Source: DATEDA01 sp963789885 | GTDB taxonomy: Bacteria; Pseudomonadota; Gammaproteobacteria; Burkholderiales; SG8-39 | Length of the DNA stretch: 64,000 nucleotides | Direction: 5' to 3' | Assembly: GCA_963789885.1 (NCBI GenBank) | Contig: CAWBNB010000033.1 | Location: 124,001 to 188,000, forward strand | Shown here: piece by piece, positions 1 through 10,610 of the stretch | Layout: each line of letters starts with the position of its first letter | How positions within the stretch are numbered: position 1 is the stretch's first letter | Made by a program: the position numbers and the translations under genes | The notes under the pieces: model-generated | What the model was told of the DNA's origin: nothing | Seen by the model: the letters and a program-made list of their open reading frames with translations, nothing else | The model's database searches: none

Positions 1-47
1 CGGAACCGAGCGACCTCGCTCGCCGGCCTGGACGAGGGAACGGGGGT

Positions 48-989
48 ATGCGGACTCTTTCACGCCTCGCGGCCGTCGTTGCCGCCATAGCCTGCGCGGG
101 GCTCGCGCTGCCGGTGCTCGCCGGCGAGACGCCGAATCTCAAGTCGTCGGCCGCCCTGATCGTGGACGAGGAGACCGGGGAGGTGCTCTACGGCAAGAAC
201 GAGAGCGCCGTCGTCCCGATCGCGTCGATCACCAAGCTCATGACCGCGATGGTCACGCTCGACGCGGGCCTGCCGCTCGAGGAAACGATCACCGTGACCG
301 CGGACGACGCGGAGGCGGGCACCGCGAAGCGCCGGGCGCGGCTGCCGGTCGGGGCCACCCTCACCCGGGCGGAATACCTGCAGCTCGCCTTGATGTCCTC
401 CGAGAACCGCGCCGCGGCCCTGCTGGGACGCGCCTACCCGGGCGGGCGGGAGGCTTTCGTCAACGCGATGAACGCCAAGGCCCACGAGCTCGAAATGACC
501 GACTCGCACTTCGTCGAACCGACCGGCCTCTCGAGCGAGAACGTGTCGAGCGCGGGCGACCTGGCGAAGCTCGTCCGGGCGGCGAAGGGCTACCCGCTGA
601 TCGCCGAGTACACGACCACGCCGAATGCGGACGTCACGATCCGGGGCCGGCGCACCTCGTTCGTCAACACCAACGGGCTCGTGCGGGGCGGCAGCTGGGA
701 GATCGGCCTCTCCAAGACCGGCTTCATCAACGCCGCGGGCCGGTGCCTGGTGATGCAGGCGAAGGTCGCGACCCGGTCGCTGATCATCGTGCTGCTCGAC
801 TCGGTCGGGAAGTACACGCGCATCGGCGACGCGAACCGGATCCGCCAGTGGCTCGAGCCGGGGTTCACCCCGCCGGTTGCCGCGGTGCGCTCGCCCGCGC
901 CGCGCGCGAAGCAGCAAGTCGCAGTCAGGCCCCACCGCGCGCCGAGCGATCGCGTGCGCATCGAGATCCAGCCGCCCAAGCCGCAGTGA
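48..989 (+). CDS. pbpG: D-alanyl-D-alanine endopeptidase (PBP7/DacA-like, peptidase S11)
   Basis: Serine peptidase of the periplasm that cuts D-Ala cross-links or terminal D-Ala in peptidoglycan. All three active-site motifs are visible in the 313-residue product: S60-I-T-K63 (nucleophile and general base), S117-E-N119, and K222-T-G224. An N-terminal signal peptide runs through the hydrophobic stretch to about Ala25 (LPVLAGE). The length and the lack of a clear C-terminal membrane anchor fit the PBP7 (PbpG) endopeptidase type rather than PBP5-type carboxypeptidases; the tail after about residue 275 is Pro/Arg rich. The start ATG follows a G-rich stretch (gggaacggggg). egtD follows 7 bases after the stop, so the two may be cotranscribed, although no functional link is known. 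Confidence 0.88.
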   Translation: MRTLSRLAAVVAAIACAGLALPVLAGETPNLKSSAALIVDEETGEVLYGKNESAVVPIASITKLMTAMVTLDAGLPLEETITVTADDAEAGTAKRRARLPVGATLTRAEYLQLALMSSENRAAALLGRAYPGGREAFVNAMNAKAHELEMTDSHFVEPTGLSSENVSSAGDLAKLVRAAKGYPLIAEYTTTPNADVTIRGRRTSFVNTNGLVRGGSWEIGLSKTGFINAAGRCLVMQAKVATRSLIIVLLDSVGKYTRIGDANRIRQWLEPGFTPPVAAVRSPAPRAKQQVAVRPHRAPSDRVRIEIQPPKPQ

Positions 990-996
990 TCCGGCC

Positions 997-1980
<984 letters not shown>

Positions 1981-2004
1981 CCGCGCGCTGCCGCCGAGCG
2001 AGCG

Positions 2005-2218
2005 CTATCCGGCCCAGACGAATACGACGCGCGCCGGCGCATGGTCGGTGACGTGCACCTTCCGGTCGAGCGTCTGCCCGGCGTGCGTGGCCTTCACGGT
2101 GTCCAGACCCAGCCGGAGCCGAACTTGCCGATCGCGGTACGGGTGAACAGGCTCCGCTCGCGTCGCAGGAGCCGAAGCGCCCAGCGATCGGGCGCGGGAC
2201 CCGCCGTGCAGTTCAGCG
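2005..2218 (-). pseudogene. decayed Fe/Mn superoxide dismutase fragment
   Basis: On the minus strand one frame reads, just left of the next gene's stop, a LNCTAG stretch followed by FTRTAIGKFGSGWVW and then a stop near 2094. This matches the Fe/Mn-SOD segment that normally reads WNCL ... FTKAAIGxFGSGWAWL. A second frame, ending at the TAG at 2005-2007, continues with VKATHAGQTL and ends TDHAPARVVFVWAG, which lines up loosely with the SOD segment VSTSNAGTPL and the C-terminal DYRNARPxYVExFW. The catalytic Asp and His of the normal DVWEHAYY motif are gone, and at least one frameshift and internal deletions are needed. Read as a dead remnant. The first match is strong by eye; the second is weaker. 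Confidence 0.5.
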
Positions 2219-2581
2219 GCCGCTGCTCGCGCCGACGATGAGGCCGAGGACCTCGGCCGGGCGCTCGACTTCGACCACGAGCTCGTCGTAAGGCTCGCCC
2301 GTTACCGCGATCACGACCGTCTGATCGGGGTGCGCGACGTCCCAGAACACCCGCTGGCCGTCGCGCGACAGCGTGCCCGGCGCCGGCAGCCGCCCCGGGC
2401 CGTCCGGCGAGCGGCGCAGGCCGTTCAGCCACGCCCGCGCGAGCTCGGGCTCGACCCGCACGCTGCGCACGCGGTCGAGCGGAAACTCGAGCCGGCTCTG
2501 CAGCACCCACAGCTTGCGCAGACCTCGCAGCTCCAACCGCAGTCTGCCGTCGGCAATCGATGCGCGAACCATCTTCAGCAC
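2213..2581 (-). CDS. conserved hypothetical protein, PH-like fold suspected
   Basis: A 122-residue soluble protein with alternating strands (LRLELRGLRKLWVLQSRLEFPL, FWDVAHP, VVIAVTGE, ELVVEVE) and no signal peptide. The pattern of a short basic strand, a 'GLR+PGT' stretch and then 'FWDV...VVI...Y..LVVEV' resembles a small family seen in many bacteria and annotated as hypothetical; a bacterial PH-like fold is an inference. The start ATG is at 2579-2581 on the minus strand; an internal ATG four codons later is also possible. A sigma-54 consensus site on the same strand lies about 110 bases upstream (2691-2706), which would place this gene in the same regulon as the neighbouring TRAP transporter. 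Function unknown. Confidence 0.65.
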   Translation of the reverse strand: MLKMVRASIADGRLRLELRGLRKLWVLQSRLEFPLDRVRSVRVEPELARAWLNGLRRSPDGPGRLPAPGTLSRDGQRVFWDVAHPDQTVVIAVTGEPYDELVVEVERPAEVLGLIVGASSGR

Positions 2582-2690
2582 TCCGTTGCCTGCGCGGCGG
2601 GGCGCTGACGGGCGCGAAATCTCGCGTTCACTCGGGTACTCCTGACTTCGTGACGGCCGAGCAGGATCGAGCTCGGCACACCCGGTTCAC

Positions 2691-2706
2691 AGCAACGCCC
2701 GTGCCA
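2691..2706 (-). promoter_or_regulatory. sigma-54 (-24/-12) promoter, leftward
   Basis: The minus strand reads TGGCACGGGCGTTGCT. This matches the sigma-54 consensus TGGCACG-N4-TTGCW at every fixed position. It points toward the conserved hypothetical gene ending at 2213, about 110 bases away. The intergenic region 2582-2962 also holds a rightward sigma-54 site, so the two genes look divergently controlled. Activity is inferred from the match. Confidence 0.65.
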
Positions 2707-2758
2707 TCGCGCGAAGGCGTTGAACGGCAAGCGGAACGTGCGGCCGCGGGCGCTCGGC

Positions 2759-2774
2759 CGGTTCAATTCGGCCG
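2759..2774. promoter_or_regulatory. candidate enhancer motif shared with the dctP upstream region
   Basis: CGGTTCAATTCGGCCG here matches CGGTTCATTTGCGCCG at 6322-6337 in 13 of 16 positions. Both copies lie 50-100 bases upstream of sigma-54 sites, the usual place for activator binding. The rest of 2582-2962 holds no gene that can be supported. Proposed target: the NtrC-family regulator at 7882-9288. Confidence 0.35.
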
Positions 2775-2869
2775 CCCGTCCCGGAATCGATCGGCCGTAA
2801 TGAGCCATGCGATCGCGCGGCCGGCGGCGCCCCCGCGGGGAGCGCCGGAGATTCAAGGAGATCCGCGCG

Positions 2870-2885
2870 TGGCACGGTGCGTGCT
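2870..2885 (+). promoter_or_regulatory. sigma-54 (-24/-12) promoter for dctQM
   Basis: TGGCACGGTGCGTGCT matches the sigma-54 consensus except for one base in the -12 element (GTGC instead of TTGC); the GG and GC cores are kept at 10-base spacing. It lies about 80 bases upstream of the dctQ start codon, a normal distance. Confidence 0.6.
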
Positions 2886-2962
2886 CGGGTGCGGCGGGAA
2901 GCGCGGGACGGCCAGAGCGCTGCCGCGCTTCCGCGCGCCGGTCGGGAGGAGGAATCGCGTTG

Positions 2963-3538
2963 ATGAAAGCCCTGCTGGGGGTGTCGCGGGCGATCGATGG
3001 GCTCAACGAGCGCGTCGGCCGCCTGATCTATTGGTGCGTGCTCGTGATGGTGCTGGTGAGCGCCGCCAATGCGACCTCGCGTTACGCGCTCGACGTCGCC
3101 TCGAACGCCTGGCTCGAGCTGCAGTGGTACCTCTTCTCGGCCGTGTTCCTGCTGTGCGCGGGCTACACGCTGCTGCACAACGAGCACATCCGGATCGACA
3201 TCGTCTCGTCGCTCCTTACGCGCCGCACCCAGGTCTGGATCGACGTCTTCGGCACGCTGCTCTTCCTGCTGCCGATGGCGACCTACATCCTGTGGCTGTC
3301 CTGGCCGATCTTCGTGAACGCCTGGACGAGCGGCGAGATCTCGGGCAGCGCGGGCGGCCTCGTCCGCTGGCCGGCGCGGCTGCTCGTCCCGGCGGGCTTC
3401 TTTCTCCTCACGCTCCAGGCGATCTCGGAGCTGATCAAGCGCATCGCGTTCCTGATGGGCCTGATCCCCGACCCGGTGGAGAAGCACGCCGACCCGGCGC
3501 TGGAGCAGCTGCAGGTCGACGGAGAGCCAGCGAAGTGA
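2963..3538 (+). CDS. dctQ: TRAP transporter small permease (DctQ)
   Basis: Small membrane subunit of a tripartite ATP-independent periplasmic (TRAP) transporter. The 191-residue product has four predicted transmembrane helices (around residues 20-40, 55-70, 90-110, 135-155) and the DctQ hallmark N-x-x-x-R-Y in the first helix region (NATSRYAL) with WLELQWYLF after it. The start is ATG 2963, preceded by gggagga; TTG 2960 is an alternative. The frame is open further upstream but crosses the sigma-54 promoter. The stop overlaps the dctM start by four bases (GTGA), showing translational coupling. Confidence 0.88.
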   Translation: MKALLGVSRAIDGLNERVGRLIYWCVLVMVLVSAANATSRYALDVASNAWLELQWYLFSAVFLLCAGYTLLHNEHIRIDIVSSLLTRRTQVWIDVFGTLLFLLPMATYILWLSWPIFVNAWTSGEISGSAGGLVRWPARLLVPAGFFLLTLQAISELIKRIAFLMGLIPDPVEKHADPALEQLQVDGEPAK

Positions 3539-5046
3539 CCGCGTTCCTCACCGCCTACATGGCGCCGCTGATGTTCTGCGCGCTCGTCGTCTTCCTGCTG
3601 CTCGGCTATCCGGTCGCGTTCGCGCTCGCCGCCCTGGGCCTCGCCGCCGGGTTCGTCGGCGTCGACCTCGGCCTCCTGCATCCCGCGCTGTTTCAGGCGC
3701 TGCCCGAGCGCATCTTCGGGATCATGTCGAACGACACGCTGCTCGCGGTGCCGTTCTTCACCTTCATGGGGCTCATCCTCGAGCGCAGCGGCATGGCCGA
3801 GGATCTGCTCGACACCATCGGCCAGCTGTTCGGGCCGATCCGTGGCGGGCTGGCCTATGCGGTGATCTTCGTCGGCGCGCTGCTCGCCGCGACGACCGGC
3901 GTCGTGGCGGCGTCGGTGATCTCGATGGGCCTGATCTCGCTGCCGATCATGCTGCGCTACGGCTACGACCGGCGCCTCGCGAGCGGGGTGATCGCCGCAT
4001 CGGGCACGCTCGCGCAGATCATCCCGCCGTCGCTCGTCCTGATCGTGCTCGCCGACCAGCTCGGCCGCTCGGTCGGTGACATGTACGCGGGGGCGATCTT
4101 CCCGGGACTGATCCTCACCGGCCTGTACGTCCTGTACGTCGTCGGCCGGACGCTCGTGCACCCGGGATCGGCGCCGGCCCTGCCGCCGGAGGCGCGCCGG
4201 TTGCGCGGCTGGCGGCTTGCTTACCGCGTGGCGTTCGTGCTGATCCCGCCGCTCGCGCTGATCTTCCTCGTGCTCGGGACGATCTTCCTCGGGGTGGCGA
4301 CGCCGACCGAGGGCGGCGCCATGGGCGCGACCGGCGCGCTCGCGCTCGCGCTCGTCAACCGGCGCCTGAGCTGGCCGCTGCTCAGGCAGGCGATGAACTC
4401 GACCGCGAAGCTCACCTCGTTCGTGATCTTCATCCTGGTCGGGTCGACGGTGTTCAGCCTGACGTTCCGGGGCGTGAACGGCGACCTGTGGGTCGAGCAC
4501 CTGCTCACCAGCCTGCCCGGCGGCACGATCGGCTTCCTGATCGTGGTCAACGTGCTCACCTTCCTGCTCGCGTTCTTCCTCGACTTCTTCGAGCTCGCGT
4601 TCATCATCGTGCCGCTGCTCGGGCCAGTCGCCGAGAAGCTCGGCGTCGACCTGATCTGGTTCGGCGTGCTGCTGGGGGTCAACATGCAGACCTCGTTCAT
4701 GCACCCGCCGTTCGGCTTCGCGCTGTTCTACCTGCGCAGCGTGGCGCCCGGGAAAGCGTACGCGGACAAGGTCACCGGCAGGCTGACCGCGCCGGTCACC
4801 ACGGCTCAGATCTACTGGGGCGCGGTGCCGTTCGTGGTGATCCAGGTGATCATGGTCGCGATCGTCATCGCCTTCCCGAAGCTGGTGACCGGCAACATCG
4901 AACGGCTGAAGGTCGACCCGTCGAAGGTCCAGATCATCGTGCCCACCCCGGACTACGAAAGCCAGGAGCTCGAGCAGAGCGCCCCGCCGGACTTCGGCGC
5001 GCCCGGCGGGGCCGGCGCGGCTGCGCCGCGGCGGGACGCCAAGTAG
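3535..5046 (+). CDS. dctM: TRAP transporter large permease (DctM)
   Basis: The ion-coupled channel subunit of the TRAP transporter. The 503-residue product is mostly hydrophobic with 12 or more membrane segments and DctM family sequences such as VPFFTFMGLILERSGMAEDL, the Gly/Ala-rich LLAATTGVVAASVISMG, SGTLAQIIPPSLVLIVLAD and QTSFMHPPFGFALFYLR. It is longer than the approx. 430 residues of C4-dicarboxylate DctM, as in the subfamily that works with TakP-like binding proteins; the extra part is a C-terminal soluble tail of about 60 residues. The start is GTG 3535, inside the dctQ stop. The frame is open well to the left, but that part is DctQ in another frame. Confidence 0.88.
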   Translation: MTAFLTAYMAPLMFCALVVFLLLGYPVAFALAALGLAAGFVGVDLGLLHPALFQALPERIFGIMSNDTLLAVPFFTFMGLILERSGMAEDLLDTIGQLFGPIRGGLAYAVIFVGALLAATTGVVAASVISMGLISLPIMLRYGYDRRLASGVIAASGTLAQIIPPSLVLIVLADQLGRSVGDMYAGAIFPGLILTGLYVLYVVGRTLVHPGSAPALPPEARRLRGWRLAYRVAFVLIPPLALIFLVLGTIFLGVATPTEGGAMGATGALALALVNRRLSWPLLRQAMNSTAKLTSFVIFILVGSTVFSLTFRGVNGDLWVEHLLTSLPGGTIGFLIVVNVLTFLLAFFLDFFELAFIIVPLLGPVAEKLGVDLIWFGVLLGVNMQTSFMHPPFGFALFYLRSVAPGKAYADKVTGRLTAPVTTAQIYWGAVPFVVIQVIMVAIVIAFPKLVTGNIERLKVDPSKVQIIVPTPDYESQELEQSAPPDFGAPGGAGAAAPRRDAK

Positions 5047-5071
5047 GACGGCGGCGGCCCGCTCGCTCCGT

Positions 5072-6169
<1,098 letters not shown>

Positions 6170-6232
6170 GATGGCGCTCCTCCTTGCGGGTGACGCGCGG
6201 CACCTGTCCGTCGGCCGCGCTCCAGCGGTCCG

Positions 6233-6248
6233 AGCAACGGCCGTGCCA
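6233..6248 (-). promoter_or_regulatory. sigma-54 (-24/-12) promoter for the TRAP binding protein
   Basis: The minus strand reads TGGCACGGCCGTTGCT, a full match to TGGCACG-N4-TTGCW. It is 64 bases upstream of the binding-protein start codon. Of the rest of 6170-6443, only the palindrome at 6310-6324 stands out. Confidence 0.72.
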
Positions 6249-6309
6249 CGCGCTAAAGCGTTGAAAACCGGCGCAGCGCGCAGCGCGTTAGCGGCTGTTT
6301 TGGGACGCG

Positions 6310-6324
6310 CCGTTCGCCGAACGG
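6310..6324. promoter_or_regulatory. palindrome, candidate activator (UAS) site
   Basis: CCGTTCG-c-CGAACGG is a perfect inverted repeat with 7-base arms, about 60-75 bases upstream of the sigma-54 promoter of dctP and 120 bases before the sensor kinase gene. It overlaps the motif shared with 2759-2774. It is a natural candidate for binding by the NtrC-family regulator encoded next door. Confidence 0.45.
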
Positions 6325-6443
6325 TTCATTTGCGCCGCGCGACTCGGCTAAGCGGCTCCCCGCCCGTGGCCGGCGTCATGCCTAAGGCCTCCCAGGCGGC
6401 AATCCGGCTACGCGCCGCACGCCGGCGGCGGGCGCGGTCTAAC

Positions 6444-7901
6444 ATGACGCCCGGCGGCGCTTCCATGAGAGCCATCCTCCTCCGCCCGATCCAGCTCGCC
6501 TCGCTCGGGCTCGTGCTTCTGATGCTCGCCTCGATCGGCATCATGGGCTGGCTCGACTGGCGGAGCCTCGGCCGGCTCGCGCACATCCAGTCGGGCGTCG
6601 CCGAGATCCAGGCGATCCAGAACGCCGGTCTCGAGATGCAGCGCCTCCTGATCGAGGATGTGTCCGGCGTGTCGCCGCTCGATCGCGTGCGGCTCGCGGC
6701 GGCGGGCGAAGCGCTGGCGAAGCTCGCCTCGCCGGAACGCGCGCTCGACCCCGGAACGGTGGCCAGGCTCGCACAGGCGCAGCGGGCGCTCGGCGATGCG
6801 AGCCGCCCGCCGGTCGCGGCGCTCGGCGACGCGCTGCTCGCGTTGCGGCAGGCGCTCGACGACGAGACGCGCGCCGAGCTCGCGCTGCTCGACGTGGTGG
6901 ACGAGGACTCGCGGACCGAGATGCGGCTGGTCGCGGCCGCGATCGCGCTGCTCCCGGGCGGGCTGCTGCTCGCGCTCTGGCTCGCGCGCGAGCGCATCTT
7001 CCGGCCAATCGACAACCTCAAGGAGCTGCTCGCGGGCCTCGGCGAGGGCAACTTCCGGCCGGTGCCGGTGCATAGCGTCGATCCCCTGCTGCTGCCGCTC
7101 TTCGACAACTACAACCGCATGGTGCGGCGGCTGGCGGAGCTCGAGCAGCGGCATCGCGACCACGCCGGGGAGCTCGAGCGCGAGGTGCGCGCCGCCACGC
7201 AGGCGCTCCTCCAGCAGAGCCAGAGCCTCGCCCGCGCGGAGCGGCTCGCGGCGGTCGGCGAGCTCGCGGCGGCCGTCGCCCACGAGCTGCGCAACCCGCT
7301 CGCCGGGATCCACCTGACGCTCGCGAACCTCCGCCGCGAGATCCCCGACGCGGCGCTCGCCCGCCGCCTCGACCTCGTCGTCGGGGAGCTGCAGCGGATC
7401 ACGCGGCTCCTCAACGAGCTCCTCGCCCCCTCGCGCCACGTGCCCGAGCCGCGGCGCGTGGTCCGGCTCGCGCCGCTCGTCGACGAGCTGCTGCAGCTCA
7501 CGCGCTATCAGGCCCCGCCGCAGCTCGAGCTCGAGGCGCACGTCCCGGCCGATCTCGAGTGGGAAGTGCCGCCCGACGGGTTGCGGCAGGCGCTGCTCAA
7601 TCTCGTGCTGAACGCGATGCAGGCTGTCGGCGACGGTCCGGGCCGGATCACGATCGAGGCGCGGCGCGACGACGGCGCGGTGCGCGTGGCGGTCCGCGAC
7701 GACGGGCCGGGGTTTCCGGACGCGCTGCTCGCCGGCGGCGCGCGGGCGTTCGCGAGCGGGCGCGAGGGCGGCACCGGTCTCGGGCTCGCGATCGCGCAGC
7801 GCTTCGCGCGCGAGATCCAGGGCGAGCTCAGGCTCGGGAACCGCGCGCCGGGCGGCGCGTGCGCGGAGCTGCGGATTCCCGATGTCAGCGGCGCTCACTG
7901 A
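6444..7901 (+). CDS. sensor histidine kinase, DctB/NtrB-like
   Basis: Membrane sensor that phosphorylates the regulator encoded immediately after it. The 485-residue product has a first membrane helix at about 15-36, an extracytoplasmic sensing region of about 120 residues, a second helix at about 160-180, a HAMP-like linker and coiled coil, then a HisKA domain with the phospho-accepting H280 (HELRNPL) and a HATPase domain with the N box (NLVLNAMQAV), DDGPGF and GTGLGLAIAQ. The start is ATG 6444; ATG 6465 is an alternative. The gene ends 20 bases inside the next one. Position beside the TRAP genes suggests it senses the transported acid, directly or through the binding protein. That is inference. 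Confidence 0.87.
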   Translation: MTPGGASMRAILLRPIQLASLGLVLLMLASIGIMGWLDWRSLGRLAHIQSGVAEIQAIQNAGLEMQRLLIEDVSGVSPLDRVRLAAAGEALAKLASPERALDPGTVARLAQAQRALGDASRPPVAALGDALLALRQALDDETRAELALLDVVDEDSRTEMRLVAAAIALLPGGLLLALWLARERIFRPIDNLKELLAGLGEGNFRPVPVHSVDPLLLPLFDNYNRMVRRLAELEQRHRDHAGELEREVRAATQALLQQSQSLARAERLAAVGELAAAVAHELRNPLAGIHLTLANLRREIPDAALARRLDLVVGELQRITRLLNELLAPSRHVPEPRRVVRLAPLVDELLQLTRYQAPPQLELEAHVPADLEWEVPPDGLRQALLNLVLNAMQAVGDGPGRITIEARRDDGAVRVAVRDDGPGFPDALLAGGARAFASGREGGTGLGLAIAQRFAREIQGELRLGNRAPGGACAELRIPDVSGAH

Positions 7902-9288
7902 CACGCTGCTCCTGATCGAGGACGAGGAGCTGCTCGGCGACGAGCTCGCGCGGCATCTGCGGCGCGAGGGCTGGGAGGTGGCGCGCGCGCGGACGATAGC
8001 CGACGCGAAGCGCCTGCTCGTCGACCGTGCCGTCGACCCCCTGGTGGTGCTGTCGGACATGAGCCTGCCCGATGGCAACGCGCTCGACCTGCTCGAGGGG
8101 ATCCGGGGGCACGCCGCCCAGGGGGAGTGGATCTTCCTCACCGGCTACGGAACGATCGGCGATTCGGTGCGCGGCGTGCGGCTCGGCGCGTACGACTTCC
8201 TCGAGAAGCCCTGCGAGCTCGAGCGGCTCGATCTCGTCGTCGCCGGCGCCGCGCGCAGCGCCCGCGCCCAGCGCCGGCTCCGCGAGCAGAACGCGGCGCA
8301 GAACCGGCGCTACACGACCGAGGCCTTCATCGGCAAGAGCGAGGCCGCGCGCCGGGTGCGCGAGATGCTCGCGAGGCTCGCGGGCGTGCCGTTCAGCGCC
8401 GTGCTGCTCGCCGGCGAGACCGGAACCGGCAAGGGACTCGCCGCCCGGATCCTGCACCACGGCGGTCTGCGCCGGGACGGGCCGCTCGTCGAGATCAACT
8501 GTGCGGCGCTGCCGCGCGAGCTGCTCGAGTCCGAGCTCTTCGGCCACGAGGCGGGCGCGTTCACCGGGGCGAAGGGCCGACGGCGCGGCCTGATGGAGCA
8601 GGCCCACGCGGGGACGCTCTTCCTCGACGAGATCGGCGAGATGGAGCGCGAGCTGCAGGCGAAGCTCCTGAAGGCGATCGAGGACCGGCGCTTCCGGCGC
8701 GTGGGCGGCGGCGACGAGATCGCCGTCGACGTGCAGATCGTGGCCTCCAGCAACCGCGACCTCGCCGAGCGGGTCAGGGAGGGCGCGTTCCGGGCCGATC
8801 TCTACCACCGCCTGAGCGTGTTCAGCCTGGAGCTGCCGGCGCTGCGCCGCCGGCGCGAGGACATCCTCGACCTCGTGCCGCTCTTCGTCGCCGAGTTCGA
8901 CGCCAAGGCCGGAAAGTCGGTGCGCGTGATCCCGGACCCGGTATGGTCACGGCTGATCGCCCACGACTGGCCGGGGAACGTGCGCGAGCTCCGCAACGTC
9001 GTGGAGCGCTGCGTGCTCCTCGCCGAGAACGAGGTCTTCCCGGCGCAGTGGCTGCACCTCGAGCGCGACGCGGCGCACCCGGCGGCGGACCGGGCGGTGC
9101 TCGACGGGCGGGATCTCGCGCTGCCGCTCGACGGCAGCATGAGCCTGGAGGAGATGGACCGCACGATCATCCAGGCCGCGCTCGAGCGCTCGAACCGCAA
9201 CGCGACGGCGGCGGCGCGGCTGCTCGGCAGCACCCGCCAGACGCTGCGCTACCGGATCCAGAAGTACGGGCTGAAATCCGACGACTAG
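7882..9288 (+). CDS. sigma-54-dependent response regulator, NtrC/DctD family
   Basis: Activator that opens sigma-54 promoters. Domains in the 468-residue product: receiver (about 5-120) with phospho-acceptor D59 (SDMSLPDG) and conserved K in EKP; AAA+ domain (about 145-380) with Walker A GETGTGKG, the sigma-54 contact loop GAFTGA near 225-230, Walker B TLFLDEIGEM and the arginine-finger region; and a C-terminal Fis-type HTH (NRNATAAARLLGSTRQTLRYRI). The intact GAFTGA shows it is a true sigma-54 activator. Three sigma-54 consensus sites around the TRAP genes are its obvious targets. It overlaps the kinase gene by 20 bases, so the pair is one operon. Confidence 0.92.
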   Translation: MSAALTDTLLLIEDEELLGDELARHLRREGWEVARARTIADAKRLLVDRAVDPLVVLSDMSLPDGNALDLLEGIRGHAAQGEWIFLTGYGTIGDSVRGVRLGAYDFLEKPCELERLDLVVAGAARSARAQRRLREQNAAQNRRYTTEAFIGKSEAARRVREMLARLAGVPFSAVLLAGETGTGKGLAARILHHGGLRRDGPLVEINCAALPRELLESELFGHEAGAFTGAKGRRRGLMEQAHAGTLFLDEIGEMERELQAKLLKAIEDRRFRRVGGGDEIAVDVQIVASSNRDLAERVREGAFRADLYHRLSVFSLELPALRRRREDILDLVPLFVAEFDAKAGKSVRVIPDPVWSRLIAHDWPGNVRELRNVVERCVLLAENEVFPAQWLHLERDAAHPAADRAVLDGRDLALPLDGSMSLEEMDRTIIQAALERSNRNATAAARLLGSTRQTLRYRIQKYGLKSDD

Positions 9289-9295
9289 CGCGCCG

Positions 9296-9661
9296 CTAGG
9301 ACGTCAGGAGGTACGTGGCGACCAGTACCCCGAGCGCGGCGAGCGCGTACGCGCTCACGGCTGCGAGGTTCACCGCGTAGCCGCGCGGAATCTCGGTCGA
9401 GCCCAGCTCGGCGACGAGACGCCGGTACTGCACCGCCGCGACCAGGCAGGTTCCCACGGCGAGGATCACCATCGACACGCCGGTCGCGAGCGCGAGCAGC
9501 TCCTGCCGCGGCGACGGCTCGTGGCCGGCGATGAGGTGCAGGTAGAGCCCGAACTTGGCGACCACGAACCCGAGGCCCATCAGGGCGATCGCGGTGCGCA
9601 CCCAAGCGAGCAGGGTGCGCTCGGCCGCGAAGAGGACGCGGGGGTCGTTCAGGAAAGCCAT
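9296..9661 (-). CDS. DUF202 (YidH-like) membrane protein
   Basis: A 121-residue protein with three membrane helices and the DUF202 opening motif: LFAAERTLLAWVRTAIALMGLGFVVAKFG. Family function is unknown. It is convergent with the response-regulator gene (8 bases between stops) and reads in the same direction as the iclR gene 15 bases upstream of it, so it may be the second gene of an iclR operon. Confidence 0.85.
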   Translation of the reverse strand: MAFLNDPRVLFAAERTLLAWVRTAIALMGLGFVVAKFGLYLHLIAGHEPSPRQELLALATGVSMVILAVGTCLVAAVQYRRLVAELGSTEIPRGYAVNLAAVSAYALAALGVLVATYLLTS

Positions 9662-9676
9662 CGCGCCGCGGCCGCC

Positions 9677-10450
9677 CTAGGCAGCCTGCCCGCGATACCC
9701 GATGGCGCGCGAGATCTTCTCGGCCGTGTCCCGCACCATCGCCGACCAGCCCGGCTTCATCCGTTCCGCGGGCGAGGAGATCGAGAGCCCGGCGACGAGC
9801 GCCCCGGTGTCGTCGCGGATGCCGGCGCCGATGCAGCGAACGCCGAGCTCCGCCTCCTCGTTGTCGATGGCATAGCCCTGGCGGCGGACGCGGTCGAGCT
9901 CCTTCTCGAGGGCGCTCAGCGCGTGGATCGTGTTCTTGGTGAACGCCGGCAGCGCCGTCCGCTCGGCATAGGTCTTCAGGCCCTCGGCGCCGTCCTCGAG
10001 CAGGAAGAGCTTCCCGACCGCGGTGATGTGGAGGGGCGCGCGGGCGCCGATGATGTTCACTACCCGCATCAGCGACCGGCCGCTCGAGGTGCGCTCGATG
10101 TAGACGATCTCATCGTCGCGGCGGACCGAGAGGTTGACCGCCTCACCGGTCGCCGCGTGCAGCTCGCGCATGAACGGCAGCGCGTGCTCGCGAACGCTGA
10201 TCCGCGACTTCACCAGGTTTCCGAGCTCGAGCAGCCGCATCCCCAGGCGGTAGCTGCCCTGATCCACCCGTTCGACCATCCGGTCGCGGACGAGCGCCGT
10301 CAGGATCCGGTGCGCGGTGGACGGATGGAGCTCGGCTTTCCCCGACGCGAGCTTGAGGCTCACCGCGTCGGGCGACTCGGCGAGGACGTCGAGCAGCCGC
10401 ATCATCCGCTCGATGACCTGGATGGAGTTCTTGGATTCCTTGTCGTTCAT
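9677..10450 (-). CDS. IclR-family transcriptional regulator
   Basis: A 257-residue regulator with an N-terminal winged helix (IQVIERMMRLLDVLAE ... LHPSTAHRILTALV) and a C-terminal GAF-like effector domain (ITAVGKLFLLE, EEAELGVRCIGAGIRD, GLSISSP). It is transcribed away from lutAB across a 160-base gap that holds a 21-base palindrome 8 bases from its own start codon. Control of itself and of lutAB, with lactate or a related acid as effector, is the natural reading but is inferred from position only. Confidence 0.88.
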   Translation of the reverse strand: MNDKESKNSIQVIERMMRLLDVLAESPDAVSLKLASGKAELHPSTAHRILTALVRDRMVERVDQGSYRLGMRLLELGNLVKSRISVREHALPFMRELHAATGEAVNLSVRRDDEIVYIERTSSGRSLMRVVNIIGARAPLHITAVGKLFLLEDGAEGLKTYAERTALPAFTKNTIHALSALEKELDRVRRQGYAIDNEEAELGVRCIGAGIRDDTGALVAGLSISSPAERMKPGWSAMVRDTAEKISRAIGYRGQAA

Positions 10451-10457
10451 TGGGCTA

Positions 10458-10478
10458 CCTTGTCGCTGCGCGACAAGG
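10458..10478. promoter_or_regulatory. palindromic operator between iclR and lutA
   Basis: CCTTGTCG-ctgcg-CGACAAGG is a perfect inverted repeat with 8-base arms. Binding there would block transcription or translation of iclR. It is about 130 bases upstream of lutA. A likely IclR operator. Confidence 0.55.
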
Positions 10479-10610
10479 ATTCGCGCTCGGGGCGGCCCGG
10501 CGCGCTCCTGCGACTATCGCAGCCGGCGAAATTCTACCCCACCATCCGGGAGCGGGGCGCGGAACGCTGTGATACGCTCGCGCGAGCCTCCCGCCGATTC
10601 CAACAAGCAG

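Noticed and set aside
2560..3534. Longer N-terminus for DctM beginning near 2560
   Set aside because: That part overlaps the promoters and dctQ in another frame and has shadow composition; the GTG at 3535 gives the normal DctM N-terminus.
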